Source of the DNA: an uncultured Acetobacteraceae bacterium | GTDB lineage: Bacteria > Pseudomonadota > Alphaproteobacteria > Acetobacterales > Acetobacteraceae | NCBI GenBank assembly: GCA_937873225.1 | Contig: CALMVN010000189.1 | Coordinates: forward strand, 1-34,887 | DNA length: 34,887 nt | Direction: 5' to 3' | Part shown: positions 23,809-31,884 of the stretch, piece by piece | How the letters are laid out: every line of letters starts with the position of its first letter | Numbering within the stretch: position 1 is the stretch's first letter | Program-made: the position numbers and the translations under genes | The notes under the pieces: generated by a model | Seen by the model: the letters and a program-made list of their open reading frames with translations, nothing else | What the model was told of the DNA's origin: nothing | Database searches by the model: none

Positions 23809-25116
23809 ATGGACATCCAGACCGCAGGCACCGGCAGCACCGGCAACGGCAGCACGGGCGCCGGCAACACGGGCAGGGACGGTGCGGGGTCGGCCATCGC
23901 CGCCCGCATGGACCGGCTGGCCGAGGTCGCGGTGCGTGTCGGGCTGAACCTCCAGCGCGGCCAGGAGCTGGTGATCACCGCCCCGCTCGACGCGGTGCCC
24001 CTGGTGCGACGCATCACCGAGCATGCCTACCGCGCCGGCTCCTCGCTGGTGACGGCCTTCTACACCGACGACGAGAGCCGTCTGGCCCGGTTCCGTCATG
24101 CGCCCGACGAGGCGTTCGATATCGCCTCCGGCTGGCTGTCGGACGGCATCGCCAACGCGTTCCGCGGCAACGCCGCCCGCATGGCGATCAGCGGCGACGA
24201 TCCCTCCCTGCTCGGTGCCGAGGACCCGGACAAGGTGTCCCGCGCCAGCCGCGCCGCGTCGCGCGCCAACCGGCCGTCGCTGGAGCTGATCACCACCTTC
24301 GCCATCAACTGGAACATCGTCGCCTGCGCCACCCCGGCCTGGGCGCGCACGGTGTTCCCCGGCGTGCCGGAGGCCGACGCGGTGGCGCGGCTGTGGGACG
24401 CGATCTTCGCTGCCTCCCGCATCGACGGCGCCGACCCGGTGGCCGACTGGGCCGCGCACAACGACGCCCTGGCCTCGCGCGGCCGGTCCCTGAACGAGCT
24501 GGACTTCGCCTCGCTGCACTTCCAGGGGCCCGGCACCGACCTTTCCGTCGGGCTGGCCGACGGCCATCTCTGGGCCGGCGGCGCCGAGCGCGCGGCCAAC
24601 GGCATCGTCTGCAACCCGAACATCCCGACCGAGGAGGTGTTCACCACCCCGCATCGCCTGCGGGTGGACGGCACCGTGCGCTCCACCAAGCCGCTGTCCT
24701 ACCAGGGCACGCTGATCGAGGAGATCGCGGTGCGCTTCGAGGCGGGCCGCATCGTCGACGCCCATGCCGCGCGCGGCGAACACGTGCTGACCCGCGTGCT
24801 GGGCACCGACGACGGCGCCAGCCGGCTTGGCGAGGTGGCGCTGGTACCGCATTCCTCGCCGATCTCGCAGAGCGGCGTGCTGTTCCAGAACACCCTGTTC
24901 GACGAGAACGCCGCCAGCCACATCGCGCTCGGCCAGGCCTACACCAAGTGCCTGCGCGACGCCGCCGGCCAGGACCCGGACGCGCTGGCCGCCCGCGGCG
25001 CCAACACCAGCCTGATCCACATCGACTGGATGATCGGCTCTGGGGAGGTCGACGTCGACGGCATCGCCCGGGACGGCGCGCGCACGCCGCTGATGCGCGG
25101 CGGCGAATGGTGCTGA
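23809..25116 (+). CDS. M29 family aminopeptidase
   Basis: A 435-residue metallopeptidase of the AmpS/thermophilic aminopeptidase (M29) family, which removes N-terminal residues using a two-metal centre. Landmarks are GLNLQRGQELVITAPLDAVP, VTAFYTDDESRLARFRHAPDE, NELDFASLHFQGPGTDLSVGL, then NIPTEEVFTTPHRLRVDG (metal-binding Glu), LGEVALVPHSSPIS (Glu and His ligands), LFDENAASHIALGQAY, and HIDWMIGSGEVDVDGI. The first 28 residues are a Gly/Thr/Ser-rich, repetitive extension (GTGSTGNGSTGAGNTG) absent from the core family; a start nearer the MDRLAEVAVRVG segment is possible. The gene precedes the que operon by 81 bases. Confidence 0.93.
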   Translation: MDIQTAGTGSTGNGSTGAGNTGRDGAGSAIAARMDRLAEVAVRVGLNLQRGQELVITAPLDAVPLVRRITEHAYRAGSSLVTAFYTDDESRLARFRHAPDEAFDIASGWLSDGIANAFRGNAARMAISGDDPSLLGAEDPDKVSRASRAASRANRPSLELITTFAINWNIVACATPAWARTVFPGVPEADAVARLWDAIFAASRIDGADPVADWAAHNDALASRGRSLNELDFASLHFQGPGTDLSVGLADGHLWAGGAERAANGIVCNPNIPTEEVFTTPHRLRVDGTVRSTKPLSYQGTLIEEIAVRFEAGRIVDAHAARGEHVLTRVLGTDDGASRLGEVALVPHSSPISQSGVLFQNTLFDENAASHIALGQAYTKCLRDAAGQDPDALAARGANTSLIHIDWMIGSGEVDVDGIARDGARTPLMRGGEWC

Positions 25117-25197
25117 CGGTCCCGGACCCGTAGCGGGACGCATCGCGCGCACGATCAAGGCTTGCGAAACCGTCCCGCCTGATCGACATCACGGCGC

Positions 25198-25830
25198 ATG
25201 GCCTATGCGGTGAAGGAGATGTTCGCGACCCTCCAGGGCGAGGGCGCGCAGGCGGGACGCGCCTCGGTGTTCTGCCGGTTCGCGGGCTGCAACCTGTGGT
25301 CCGGCCGCGAGCAGGACCGCGCCGCCGCCACCTGCCGGTTCTGCGACACCGACTTCGTCGGCACCGACGGCACCGGCGGCGGCCGGTTCGACAGCGCGCA
25401 CGCGCTGGCCGACGCCATCGCCGCCTGCTGGACCGGAGGGCCTTCGCACCGCTACGTGGTGTTCACCGGCGGCGAGCCGCTGCTGCAGCTCGACCGGGCG
25501 CTGCTGGACGCGGTGCGGGCGCTTGGCTTCGAGGTGGCGGTGGAAACCAACGGCACCCTGGAGGCGCCGGACGGGATCGACTGGATCTGCGTCAGCCCCA
25601 AGGCCGGCGCATCGCTGGTGCAGCGCACCGGCGCGGAGCTGAAGCTGGTGTTCCCGCAAGACGGGATCGACCCGGACACCGTGGCCGGCCTCCCGTTCCG
25701 CCACTTCTGGCTGCAGCCGATGGACGGCCCCGAGCGCGCCGCCAACACCGCCGCCGCCGTGGCCTACTGCCTGGCCCACCCAAGCTGGCGGCTCAGCCTG
25801 CAGACCCACAAGATGATCGGGATCCCCTGA
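25198..25830 (+). CDS. queE: 7-carboxy-7-deazaguanine synthase QueE
   Basis: Radical SAM enzyme that contracts 6-carboxytetrahydropterin to 7-carboxy-7-deazaguanine, step three of preQ1 synthesis. The cluster motif is CX14CX2C (Cys31, Cys46, Cys49), the atypical spacing seen in the Burkholderia multivorans subtype. Start [27 protein letters not shown] in [13 protein letters not shown] and the SPKAGASLV segment fit the family. At 210 residues it is normal. It is the first gene of queE-queC-queD-queF; the gap upstream (25117-25197) contains no preQ1 riboswitch that I can recognise. Confidence 0.97.
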   Translation: MAYAVKEMFATLQGEGAQAGRASVFCRFAGCNLWSGREQDRAAATCRFCDTDFVGTDGTGGGRFDSAHALADAIAACWTGGPSHRYVVFTGGEPLLQLDRALLDAVRALGFEVAVETNGTLEAPDGIDWICVSPKAGASLVQRTGAELKLVFPQDGIDPDTVAGLPFRHFWLQPMDGPERAANTAAAVAYCLAHPSWRLSLQTHKMIGIP

Positions 25831-25831
25831 G

Positions 25832-26560
25832 ATGCCCGAACCGGACACGCAGCCGTCCGGCGCGCTGGTGCTGTTCTCCGGCGGCCAGGACTCCGCCACC
25901 TGCCTGGCCTGGGCGCTCGACCGGTTCGAGCGGGTGGAAACCCTCGGCTTCGCCTACGGCCAGCGCCACGCCATCGAGCTGTCCTGCCGCGACGCCCTGC
26001 GGACCGGCATGACCGCCACCCGCCCCGACCGGGCCGCGCGCCTGGGCCCGGACCACACCCTGTCGCTCGACGCGCTGGGCCAGCTCTCCGATACCGCGCT
26101 CACCCGCGACGCCGCCATCGCGCTTGGCACGAACGGCCTGCCCAACACCTTCGTCCCCGGCCGCAACCTGCTGTTCCTGACCTTCGCCGCTGCCCTGGCG
26201 ACCCGCCGTGGCTTGCGCCACCTGGTCGGCGGCATGTGCGAGACCGACTATTCCGGCTACCCGGACTGCCGCGACGACACCATCAAGGCGCTGCAGGTCG
26301 CCCTCAACCTCGGCATGGACAGCCGCTTCGTGCTGCACACCCCGCTGATGTGGCTGGACAAGGCGCAGACCTGGCGGCTGGCAGAGACGCTGGGCGGCAA
26401 GGCGCTGGTCGACCTGATCCGCGAGCAGAGCCACAGCTGCTACCTCGGCGACCGCACCCACCACCACGACTGGGGCTACGGCTGCGGCACCTGCCCGGCC
26501 TGCGACCTCCGCAGCAGCGGCTGGGCCCGCTACCGTGCCGACACGGCTGCCCATGCTTGA
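25832..26560 (+). CDS. queC: 7-cyano-7-deazaguanine synthase QueC
   Basis: Converts 7-carboxy-7-deazaguanine to preQ0 using ATP and ammonia. The PP-loop SGGQDS is at residues 16-21 ([17 protein letters not shown]). YGQRHAIEL, the [19 protein letters not shown] segment and [15 protein letters not shown] are family landmarks. The zinc-binding cysteines are Cys203, Cys218, Cys221 and Cys224 (SCYLGDR...[11 protein letters not shown]). The 242-residue length is normal. It begins 1 base after queE and overlaps queD by 8 bases, so the operon is translationally coupled. Confidence 0.98.
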   Translation: MPEPDTQPSGALVLFSGGQDSATCLAWALDRFERVETLGFAYGQRHAIELSCRDALRTGMTATRPDRAARLGPDHTLSLDALGQLSDTALTRDAAIALGTNGLPNTFVPGRNLLFLTFAAALATRRGLRHLVGGMCETDYSGYPDCRDDTIKALQVALNLGMDSRFVLHTPLMWLDKAQTWRLAETLGGKALVDLIREQSHSCYLGDRTHHHDWGYGCGTCPACDLRSSGWARYRADTAAHA

Positions 26561-27062
26561 GCTGCGCTTCACCCGCCGCTTCTCCATGGGCCACCGCCTG
26601 ATCTCGGGACAGGCCGAGGCCTGCGCCCTGCCGCACGGCCACAACGAGTTCGTCACCGTCCACCTGCAGCCGACGCAGCCGGCGCCGCTGGACGGCCACG
26701 CCAACATGCTGATGCCGTTCGAGCGGGCCAAGGCGCGCTGGCACCGCTTCGTCGACGAGCGGCTGGACCACGCGCTGCAGCTCTCCGAGCACGACCCGCT
26801 GCTCGGCTGGTTCCGCAACAGCGAGCCGGCACGGGCGGAGCGCATCGTGGTCACGCCCGGCGATCCCACCACCGAGCTGATGGCCTGCCTGCTGATGGCC
26901 AAACTGGGCGCGATCCTCCTTGACGACGGCGGCCTGCTGCGCTGCGCCGCCCTCCGTCTGGAGGAAACGCCGACCAACACGGTCAGCGTGTCCGACGACG
27001 CCCTGTCGCTGCTGCCGCCGCGCGACGGCTGGTGGCGTCGCCCCGACATGAGCATCGCGTGA
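26553..27062 (+). CDS. queD: 6-carboxy-5,6,7,8-tetrahydropterin synthase QueD
   Basis: Converts dihydroneopterin triphosphate to 6-carboxytetrahydropterin, step two of the pathway. The zinc ligands are His14 (SMGHRL), His28 and His30 (LPHGHNE), and the catalytic cysteine is Cys24 in ACALPHGHN. The Asp/His relay can be followed in [13 protein letters not shown]. At 169 residues it is longer than the usual 120-140, with an extended C-terminal half. ATG 26553 overlaps the queC stop by 8 bases (ATGCTTGA); GTG 26535 upstream in frame is less likely. Confidence 0.93.
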   Translation: MLELRFTRRFSMGHRLISGQAEACALPHGHNEFVTVHLQPTQPAPLDGHANMLMPFERAKARWHRFVDERLDHALQLSEHDPLLGWFRNSEPARAERIVVTPGDPTTELMACLLMAKLGAILLDDGGLLRCAALRLEETPTNTVSVSDDALSLLPPRDGWWRRPDMSIA

Positions 27063-27075
27063 GGAGGCGCGGACG

Positions 27076-27540
27076 ATGAGCGACGACGGATCGGCAGCGC
27101 TGACCCAGCTCGGCCGGCACACGGCCCAGCCGGCCAGCCCGGACGAGGCGCATCTGGAGCGCATTCCGTCGCCGCACCCCGCGCACCGCTACCTGGTACG
27201 CTTCACCGCGCCCGAATTCACCTCGCTCTGCCCGGTCACCGGCCAGCCCGACTTCGCCCACCTGGTGATCGACTACGTGCCGGACCGATGGATCGTCGAG
27301 AGCAAGTCGCTGAAGCTCTACCTGACCAGCTTCCGCAACCACGGCGCGTTCCACGAGGCCTGCTCGGTGCAGGTGGCAACCACGCTGGTCGACCTCCTTT
27401 CGCCGCTGTGGCTCCGGATCGGCGCGTACTGGTACCCTCGCGGCGGCATGCCGATCGACGTGTTCTGGCAGACCGGCGCCCCTCCGGACGGGGTATGGGT
27501 GCCGGACCAGGGCGTACCTGGATACCGCGGACGCGGCTGA
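27076..27540 (+). CDS. queF: NADPH-dependent 7-cyano-7-deazaguanine reductase QueF (type I)
   Basis: Reduces the nitrile of preQ0 to the amine of preQ1, the last free-base step before tRNA insertion. The catalytic cysteine is Cys52 in [13 protein letters not shown], which forms the thioimide. The QueF motif region is [19 protein letters not shown] then RNHGAFHE. At 154 residues it is the short unimodular type I form (YkvM-like). It is last in queE-queC-queD-queF, 13 bases after queD. The tRNA-guanine transglycosylase, QueA and QueG that complete queuosine are not in the window. Confidence 0.97.
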   Translation: MSDDGSAALTQLGRHTAQPASPDEAHLERIPSPHPAHRYLVRFTAPEFTSLCPVTGQPDFAHLVIDYVPDRWIVESKSLKLYLTSFRNHGAFHEACSVQVATTLVDLLSPLWLRIGAYWYPRGGMPIDVFWQTGAPPDGVWVPDQGVPGYRGRG

Positions 27541-27547
27541 ACCGGCG

Positions 27548-28321
27548 ATGCGGCTCCCGCTTCCCGTGCTCGCGATCGCTGCCGCCTGCGCCGGCGCTCC
27601 GTCGTGCCGGGCCGTCACGCTCGACGCGGACTACGCCCTGTCGAGCCACGGCTTCCACCTGCTCGACGTGGACACGCACGCCGAGCTCACCCCGTTCGGC
27701 TACGCCATCACCGCGCACAGCCGCACCGTCGGGCTGATCGGGATGCTGGCGCACAGCGACGTGACCAGCGTCGCCTCCGGCCGGTTCGACGGCATCCACG
27801 TACAGCCGGACCACTACGCCAGCAGCGGCCGCTCGCGTGGCGCCAACCGGACCACCCAGATCGCCTACCCGGCGCACGACCCGGTGGTGGAGGTGCTGCA
27901 ACCGGCCGAGCCGGAGCGCGACCCGGTGCCGCCGGCGGACACCAGGAACAGCATCGACACCCTCAGCGCGATCGTCGGCCTGTCGCGGCAGGTGGCCGAG
28001 ACCGGGCGCTGCGACGGCACGGCGCTGGTGTTCGACGGCCACCGCCTGTCCCGGCTCGAGGCGCACACGGTCGGCACCGAGCCGGTGCCGTCGTCAGGCG
28101 CCGGGTTCTCCGGCCAGGCGCTGCGCTGCGACTTCACCAGCCGCCAGCTCGCCGGCTTCCTGCACGACGCCAACCGCGCCCGCCTGATGCGGCCGCTGCA
28201 CGGCAGCGCCTGGCTTGCCGCCCCGGTGCCGGGCGCCCCGGTCGCCGCCGTGCGCGCGACCTTCGAAAGCCCGCTGTTCGGCACCGCCACCCTGAGGCTG
28301 ACCAGAGCCGCCGTCCGCTGA
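27548..28321 (+). CDS. Exported DUF3108 family protein
   Basis: A 257-residue protein with a signal peptide (MRLPLPVLAIAAACAGAP, likely cleaved near SCRA-V). The mature domain has the beta-rich DUF3108 pattern: LDADYALSSHGFHLLDVDTH, AITAHSRTVGLIGML, then DTRNSIDTLSAIVGLSRQVAE, ALVFDGHRLSRLEAHTVG, and a C-terminal ATFESPLFGTATLRL. Family members are periplasmic and of unknown function, possibly lipid-binding. ATG follows the queF stop by 7 bases, so it may be co-transcribed with the que operon although the function appears unrelated. It converges on the efflux operon. Confidence 0.8.
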   Translation: MRLPLPVLAIAAACAGAPSCRAVTLDADYALSSHGFHLLDVDTHAELTPFGYAITAHSRTVGLIGMLAHSDVTSVASGRFDGIHVQPDHYASSGRSRGANRTTQIAYPAHDPVVEVLQPAEPERDPVPPADTRNSIDTLSAIVGLSRQVAETGRCDGTALVFDGHRLSRLEAHTVGTEPVPSSGAGFSGQALRCDFTSRQLAGFLHDANRARLMRPLHGSAWLAAPVPGAPVAAVRATFESPLFGTATLRLTRAAVR

Positions 28322-28338
28322 CCCGGCCCTGTCCCGCC

Positions 28339-28353
28339 GTGAACGCCGTTCAC
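28339..28353. terminator. Palindrome between convergent genes
   Basis: GTGAACG-C-CGTTCAC (28339-28353) can form a 6-bp stem with a GCC loop on both strands, in the 28-base gap after the DUF3108 gene and overlapping the last bases of the emrB-like gene. It may serve as a short bidirectional terminator; no U tract. Confidence 0.3.
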
Positions 28354-29897
28354 GCCGCCCGCGGCGCCGGCCTGCGCAGCAGCAGCAATCCCCCGAGGCA
28401 CAGCATCAGCGTCACGCCGATGATGGAGAACGCGTCGGAATAGGACATGATCGTCGCCTGCTGGCGCACCTCCGCCGCCAGCGTCGCCAGGGCCCGCCCG
28501 TGCGCCATCGCCCGGTCGGCCACGCCGCCGCGCGCGGCCATCGCCGCCACCCGCGCCTGCACCGCGACGCCGTTGGCGGTCAGGCGCTCGGCGATCACCG
28601 AGAAGTGGAAGTGCTCGCGCCGCTCGATCACGGTGGAGATCATGGCGATGCACAGCGAGCCGCCGAGGTTGCGCATCATCGACGACAGCGCAGCCGCATC
28701 CGCGGTGTCGCGCGGCGGGAGGCCCGCGGTGGCGAGCTGCGACAGCGGCACCGCGAACAGCGGCTGGCCGATCGCGCGCAGCACCTGCGGCAGGATCAGC
28801 TGCCGCATGCCGACATCCTGGGTCAGCGCCGTGTTGACGAAGCAGCTCACCGCGAACAGCAGCGTCCCCGCCCCCACCAGCAGCCGCGGATCGACGCGCC
28901 GCATCAGCCGCGGCATCAGCGGAAAGATCAGCAGCTGCGGCAGCCCGCTCCACATCACCACCGTGCCGATCTGCTCGGGGTCGTAGCCCTGGATCTGCGC
29001 GCAGTACAGCGGGATGATGTAGACAGAGCCCAGCGACACCGCGCCGAACACCGTCATCAGCACGCAGGCGGTGCCGACCGAGCGGTTGCCGAGCAGGCGC
29101 AGGTTGATAAGGGGCGCGCGCACCGTCAGCTCGCGCCCGACGAAGCCGGCGATCCCTACCACCGCCAGCACGCTGAGCGTGCGGATCAGGTCGGAGCCGA
29201 ACCAGGTTTCCCGCTGCCCTTCCTCCAGCACCACGGTGAGCGAGGACAGGCCGGTCGCCATCAGCGCGATGCCGGTCCAGTCGCCGTGCCTCAGCTCGCC
29301 CCAGCGCGCCGGCGCCGGGTCGAGCGCGCGGGCGAACAACACCAGCGTCACCGCGCCCGGCACGAGGTTGACGTAGAACAGGTAGTGCCAGGACAGGTTG
29401 TCGGTGAGCCAGCCGCCCAGCGTCGGGCCCAGCGCCGGCGCCAGGGTCGCGGTCAGGCCGAACAGCGAGATGCCGATCGGCTGCTGCGCGCGCGGCAGCC
29501 GGGTGCGCAGCACCGTCACCGCGGTCGGGATCAGCACCCCGCCGCAGAACCCCTGGCCGCACCGGCTCAGGATCAGCGCGGAAAGGCTGTCGGAGCGGGC
29601 GCAGCACACCGAGAACAGGAGGAACAGGGCGGAGTTGACCAGCAGGTAGCGCTTCAGCCCGACCACCTGGCCGAGCCAGCCGGTGAGCGGAATGGTGATG
29701 ATCTCGGCGATCAGGTAGGCGGTGGAGATCCAGGAGCCTTCCGACGGCGAGGCGCCGACCGCGCCCTCGATGTTGGCCAGCGACGCGTTGGTGATCTGGA
29801 TGTCCAGGATGGCCATGAAGGCGGCCAGCATCGCACTCATCACCGCGGCCCAGTCGCGGGCCGAGGCCTTGGCCGGCCCGGGCGCGGGCGGCGGCAT
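28350..29897 (-). CDS. emrB: DHA2 family MFS drug efflux permease (EmrB-like)
   Basis: A 515-residue inner-membrane transporter of the 14-helix DHA2 class. It starts DWAAVMSAMLAAFMAILDIQ, with the motif D1 LDIQITNASLANIEGAVGAS and the EIITIPLTGWLGQVVGLKRY loop (motif A). GFCGGVLIPTAVTVL and ALGPTLGGWLTDNLSWHYLF (motif C) are clear. It partners the membrane fusion protein encoded just upstream; the ATG overlaps that stop by one base (TGATG). EmrAB pumps use proton motive force to export hydrophobic drugs, usually through TolC, which is not in the window. Confidence 0.95.
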   Translation of the reverse strand: MPPPAPGPAKASARDWAAVMSAMLAAFMAILDIQITNASLANIEGAVGASPSEGSWISTAYLIAEIITIPLTGWLGQVVGLKRYLLVNSALFLLFSVCCARSDSLSALILSRCGQGFCGGVLIPTAVTVLRTRLPRAQQPIGISLFGLTATLAPALGPTLGGWLTDNLSWHYLFYVNLVPGAVTLVLFARALDPAPARWGELRHGDWTGIALMATGLSSLTVVLEEGQRETWFGSDLIRTLSVLAVVGIAGFVGRELTVRAPLINLRLLGNRSVGTACVLMTVFGAVSLGSVYIIPLYCAQIQGYDPEQIGTVVMWSGLPQLLIFPLMPRLMRRVDPRLLVGAGTLLFAVSCFVNTALTQDVGMRQLILPQVLRAIGQPLFAVPLSQLATAGLPPRDTADAAALSSMMRNLGGSLCIAMISTVIERREHFHFSVIAERLTANGVAVQARVAAMAARGGVADRAMAHGRALATLAAEVRQQATIMSYSDAFSIIGVTLMLCLGGLLLLRRPAPRAA

Positions 29898-31027
29898 CAG
29901 CCGGGCCGGGCCGGGGCGGCCGCGCCGCGCGTGTCGACGCTGACCTCGACCGACAGCCCGGCACGCAGCAGCCGCAGCGCGCGGTCCGGAGCCAGCCGGA
30001 TCCGCACCGGAACCCGCTGCACGATCTTGGTGAAGTTGCCGGTGGCGTTCTCCGGCGGCAGCAGCGCGAACTGCGCCCCGGTCCCGGGCGAGAAGCCGTC
30101 GATCACGCCGCGGAACGGGTGGCCGGGAAACGCGTCGGCGGTGACGGTGACCGCCTCCCCCGGCTGCATCCGGGCGAGCTGGGTTTCCTTGAAGTTCGCG
30201 GTGACGTACAGCCCCTGCCCCATCGGCACCACCGTGAGCAGGCCGAGGCCGGGCTGCACGTAGTTGCCGGCCCGCGCGCTGCGGTCGCCGACCACGCCGT
30301 CGACCGGCGCGCGCAGCACGGTGTCGTCGAGGTTGATCCGCGCCCGGTCCACGTCCGCGCGCGCCTTCGCCAGGCTGCCCGCGGCGTAGGCGCCTTCCGC
30401 CTCCAGGGTCTGGACCTTGGCCCGTGCGACGCCGAGGGCTGCGAGGGCGTGGCGCAGGTCGGCCTCGGCCTCGTCGAACGCGGCCCCCGTGCGCTGCTGC
30501 GCTTCCCGGCTGCCGACCCCGGTCGCGGACAGGGTCGCGGCCCGGTCCCGCTCGACCGCCGCGAAGCGCAGCTTGGCCTCGTCGCCGTCGAGATCGGCCT
30601 GCGCCTGGGCGATCGACTGCCGCTGCTCGGCCGCCTGGCTGTCCACCGCCAGCAGCGAGGCCCGGCCTTCCGCGACCTCGGCCTGCGCCTGCGCCAGCGC
30701 CGCCCGGTAGTCGCGGTCGTCGATCCGGGCCAGCACGTCGCCCGCCCGCACCACCTGGTTGTCGCGCACCGGCACGGCGAGGAGGTAGCCGGCGACACGC
30801 GGCGCCAGCGTCACCGCGTCGGCCGCCACGTAGGCGTCGTCGGTGGTCTCGAAGAACCGGCCGACGCTCCACCAGCTCCAGCCATAAAGGCCGGCGCCGA
30901 CCAGCGCGGCCCCGATCGCGAGCCGCAGCAGCCACCGGCGAAGCAGGCCGGCACGCGTCCCGTCCGTCACCGCCGTGCTGAACCCGGCCGACCTGACCGG
31001 GACCGCATCCTTGATCGTCGAGGACAT
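29897..31027 (-). CDS. emrA: HlyD/EmrA family membrane fusion protein
   Basis: A 376-residue periplasmic adaptor. A single N-terminal transmembrane segment (LLRLAIGAALVGAGLYGWSW) follows a basic cytoplasmic start. The lipoyl/biotinyl half domains are DAVTLAPRVAGYLLAVPVRD then VVRAGDVLARIDDRDYRAAL on one side and DTVLRAPVDGVVGDRSARAG on the other, separated by an Ala/Gln/Glu-rich coiled coil of about 110 residues. The C-terminal beta barrel includes VTANFKETQLARMQPGEAVTV. ATG 31027 is chosen, with AGG 6 bases upstream; a GTG at 31036 is in frame. Divergent from the TetR gene by 44 bases. Confidence 0.94.
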   Translation of the reverse strand: MSSTIKDAVPVRSAGFSTAVTDGTRAGLLRRWLLRLAIGAALVGAGLYGWSWWSVGRFFETTDDAYVAADAVTLAPRVAGYLLAVPVRDNQVVRAGDVLARIDDRDYRAALAQAQAEVAEGRASLLAVDSQAAEQRQSIAQAQADLDGDEAKLRFAAVERDRAATLSATGVGSREAQQRTGAAFDEAEADLRHALAALGVARAKVQTLEAEGAYAAGSLAKARADVDRARINLDDTVLRAPVDGVVGDRSARAGNYVQPGLGLLTVVPMGQGLYVTANFKETQLARMQPGEAVTVTADAFPGHPFRGVIDGFSPGTGAQFALLPPENATGNFTKIVQRVPVRIRLAPDRALRLLRAGLSVEVSVDTRGAAAPARPG

Positions 31028-31071
31028 CGCGCGCACCTGGAAAACTTAACCGTTCCGTTCTATTATGGCGC
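31028..31071. promoter_or_regulatory. Divergent promoter region of emrAB and tetR
   Basis: This 44-base AT-richer gap contains AACTTAACCGTTCCGTTCTA, with AAC-C-GTT as a short dyad and CCGTT repeated twice in tandem. On the reverse strand CATAAT is a 5/6 match to a -10 box, with TTGCAC 16 bases upstream as a poor -35; the repeats would then lie at the emrAB transcription start. The divergent TetR is the likely repressor. Confidence 0.4.
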
Positions 31072-31779
31072 ATGTCCGACGACGTGCAAGCCAATCCGAC
31101 CCTCCGCGCCGGCAGCGGCGGCCGTCCGACCCGCGAGGAAGCGGCCGCACGCGACCGGCGCATCCTGGACACCGCCGCCGCCATGTTCGAGCGGCGCGGC
31201 TACGAGGGCACCACGATCGACGCCCTGGCGGAAGCGGCAGGGGTCGGCAAGCCGACCCTGTATGCCCGGTTCGGCGACAAGGGCGGGCTGTTCGCCGCCG
31301 TGTTCCGGATGCGCGTCGAGGCGGTGCTGGCCCCGGTGGTGGCCGAGGCGACCGCTGCGGCGGAAGCGCACGAGCGGGCCGACACGCCACCCGACCTGGG
31401 CCACGTGCTGCGGACGATCGGCATGCTGATGCTGCAGCGCTGGCTGCTGCCGGATTCGATCGCGCTGAGCCGGGTCATCGTCGCCGAGGCGGAGCGCTTC
31501 CCGGAGCTCGCCCGGCTGTCCCACACGGAAGGCTGGCTGCGCTGCGTCGGCACGGTCGCGGACCTGCTCCGCTCCTACGACCGGGCCGGCGCGATCGCGG
31601 TGCAGCCGGACGTCGAGGAAGCCGCCGACCTGTTCCTGTCGCTGATCATGGGCCGCAAGCAGCGCGCGGTGATGCTGGGCCTGCCGGCACCCGACCTGGC
31701 CGCGATCACCCGGCGGGTGACGCGCTGCGTCGACATCTTCCTCAACGGCGTCGCCACCCGGACTGCCGGACCGGGTTGA
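31072..31779 (+). CDS. TetR family regulator divergent from the efflux pump
   Basis: A 235-residue TetR/AcrR repressor. The helix-turn-helix is DRRILDTAAAMFERRGYEGT then TIDALAEAAGVGKPTLYARF with GDKGGLFAAVF. The C-terminal domain (TIGMLMLQRWLLPDSIALSR, VIVAEAERFPELAR) is the AefR-like/TetR_C_7-type domain common in regulators next to RND or MFS pumps. It probably represses the divergent emrAB pair and senses pump substrates. The ATG at 31072 lies only 44 bases from the emrA start, so promoters and operator must overlap. A 17-residue Gly/Arg-rich N-terminal arm precedes the domain. Confidence 0.92.
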   Translation: MSDDVQANPTLRAGSGGRPTREEAAARDRRILDTAAAMFERRGYEGTTIDALAEAAGVGKPTLYARFGDKGGLFAAVFRMRVEAVLAPVVAEATAAAEAHERADTPPDLGHVLRTIGMLMLQRWLLPDSIALSRVIVAEAERFPELARLSHTEGWLRCVGTVADLLRSYDRAGAIAVQPDVEEAADLFLSLIMGRKQRAVMLGLPAPDLAAITRRVTRCVDIFLNGVATRTAGPG

Positions 31780-31884
31780 AAGCCGCCACCGGAGGTCGAT
31801 CCGAGCCCGGTTCTTGCATCGCGCCTGCGGATGAAGTCCATGGACCGGAAGCGGTCCCCTGGACGCCTTCGGAGCGGAGCGCAC

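Noticed and set aside
25117-25197. Possible preQ1 riboswitch before queE
   Set aside because: No preQ1-I, II or III consensus could be matched in the 81 bases.
28350-31184. 944-residue reverse-strand frame that would fuse a long N-terminal domain to the EmrB-like permease
   Set aside because: The N-terminal part is the wrong frame of the membrane fusion gene; the permease has its own ATG overlapping the emrA stop.
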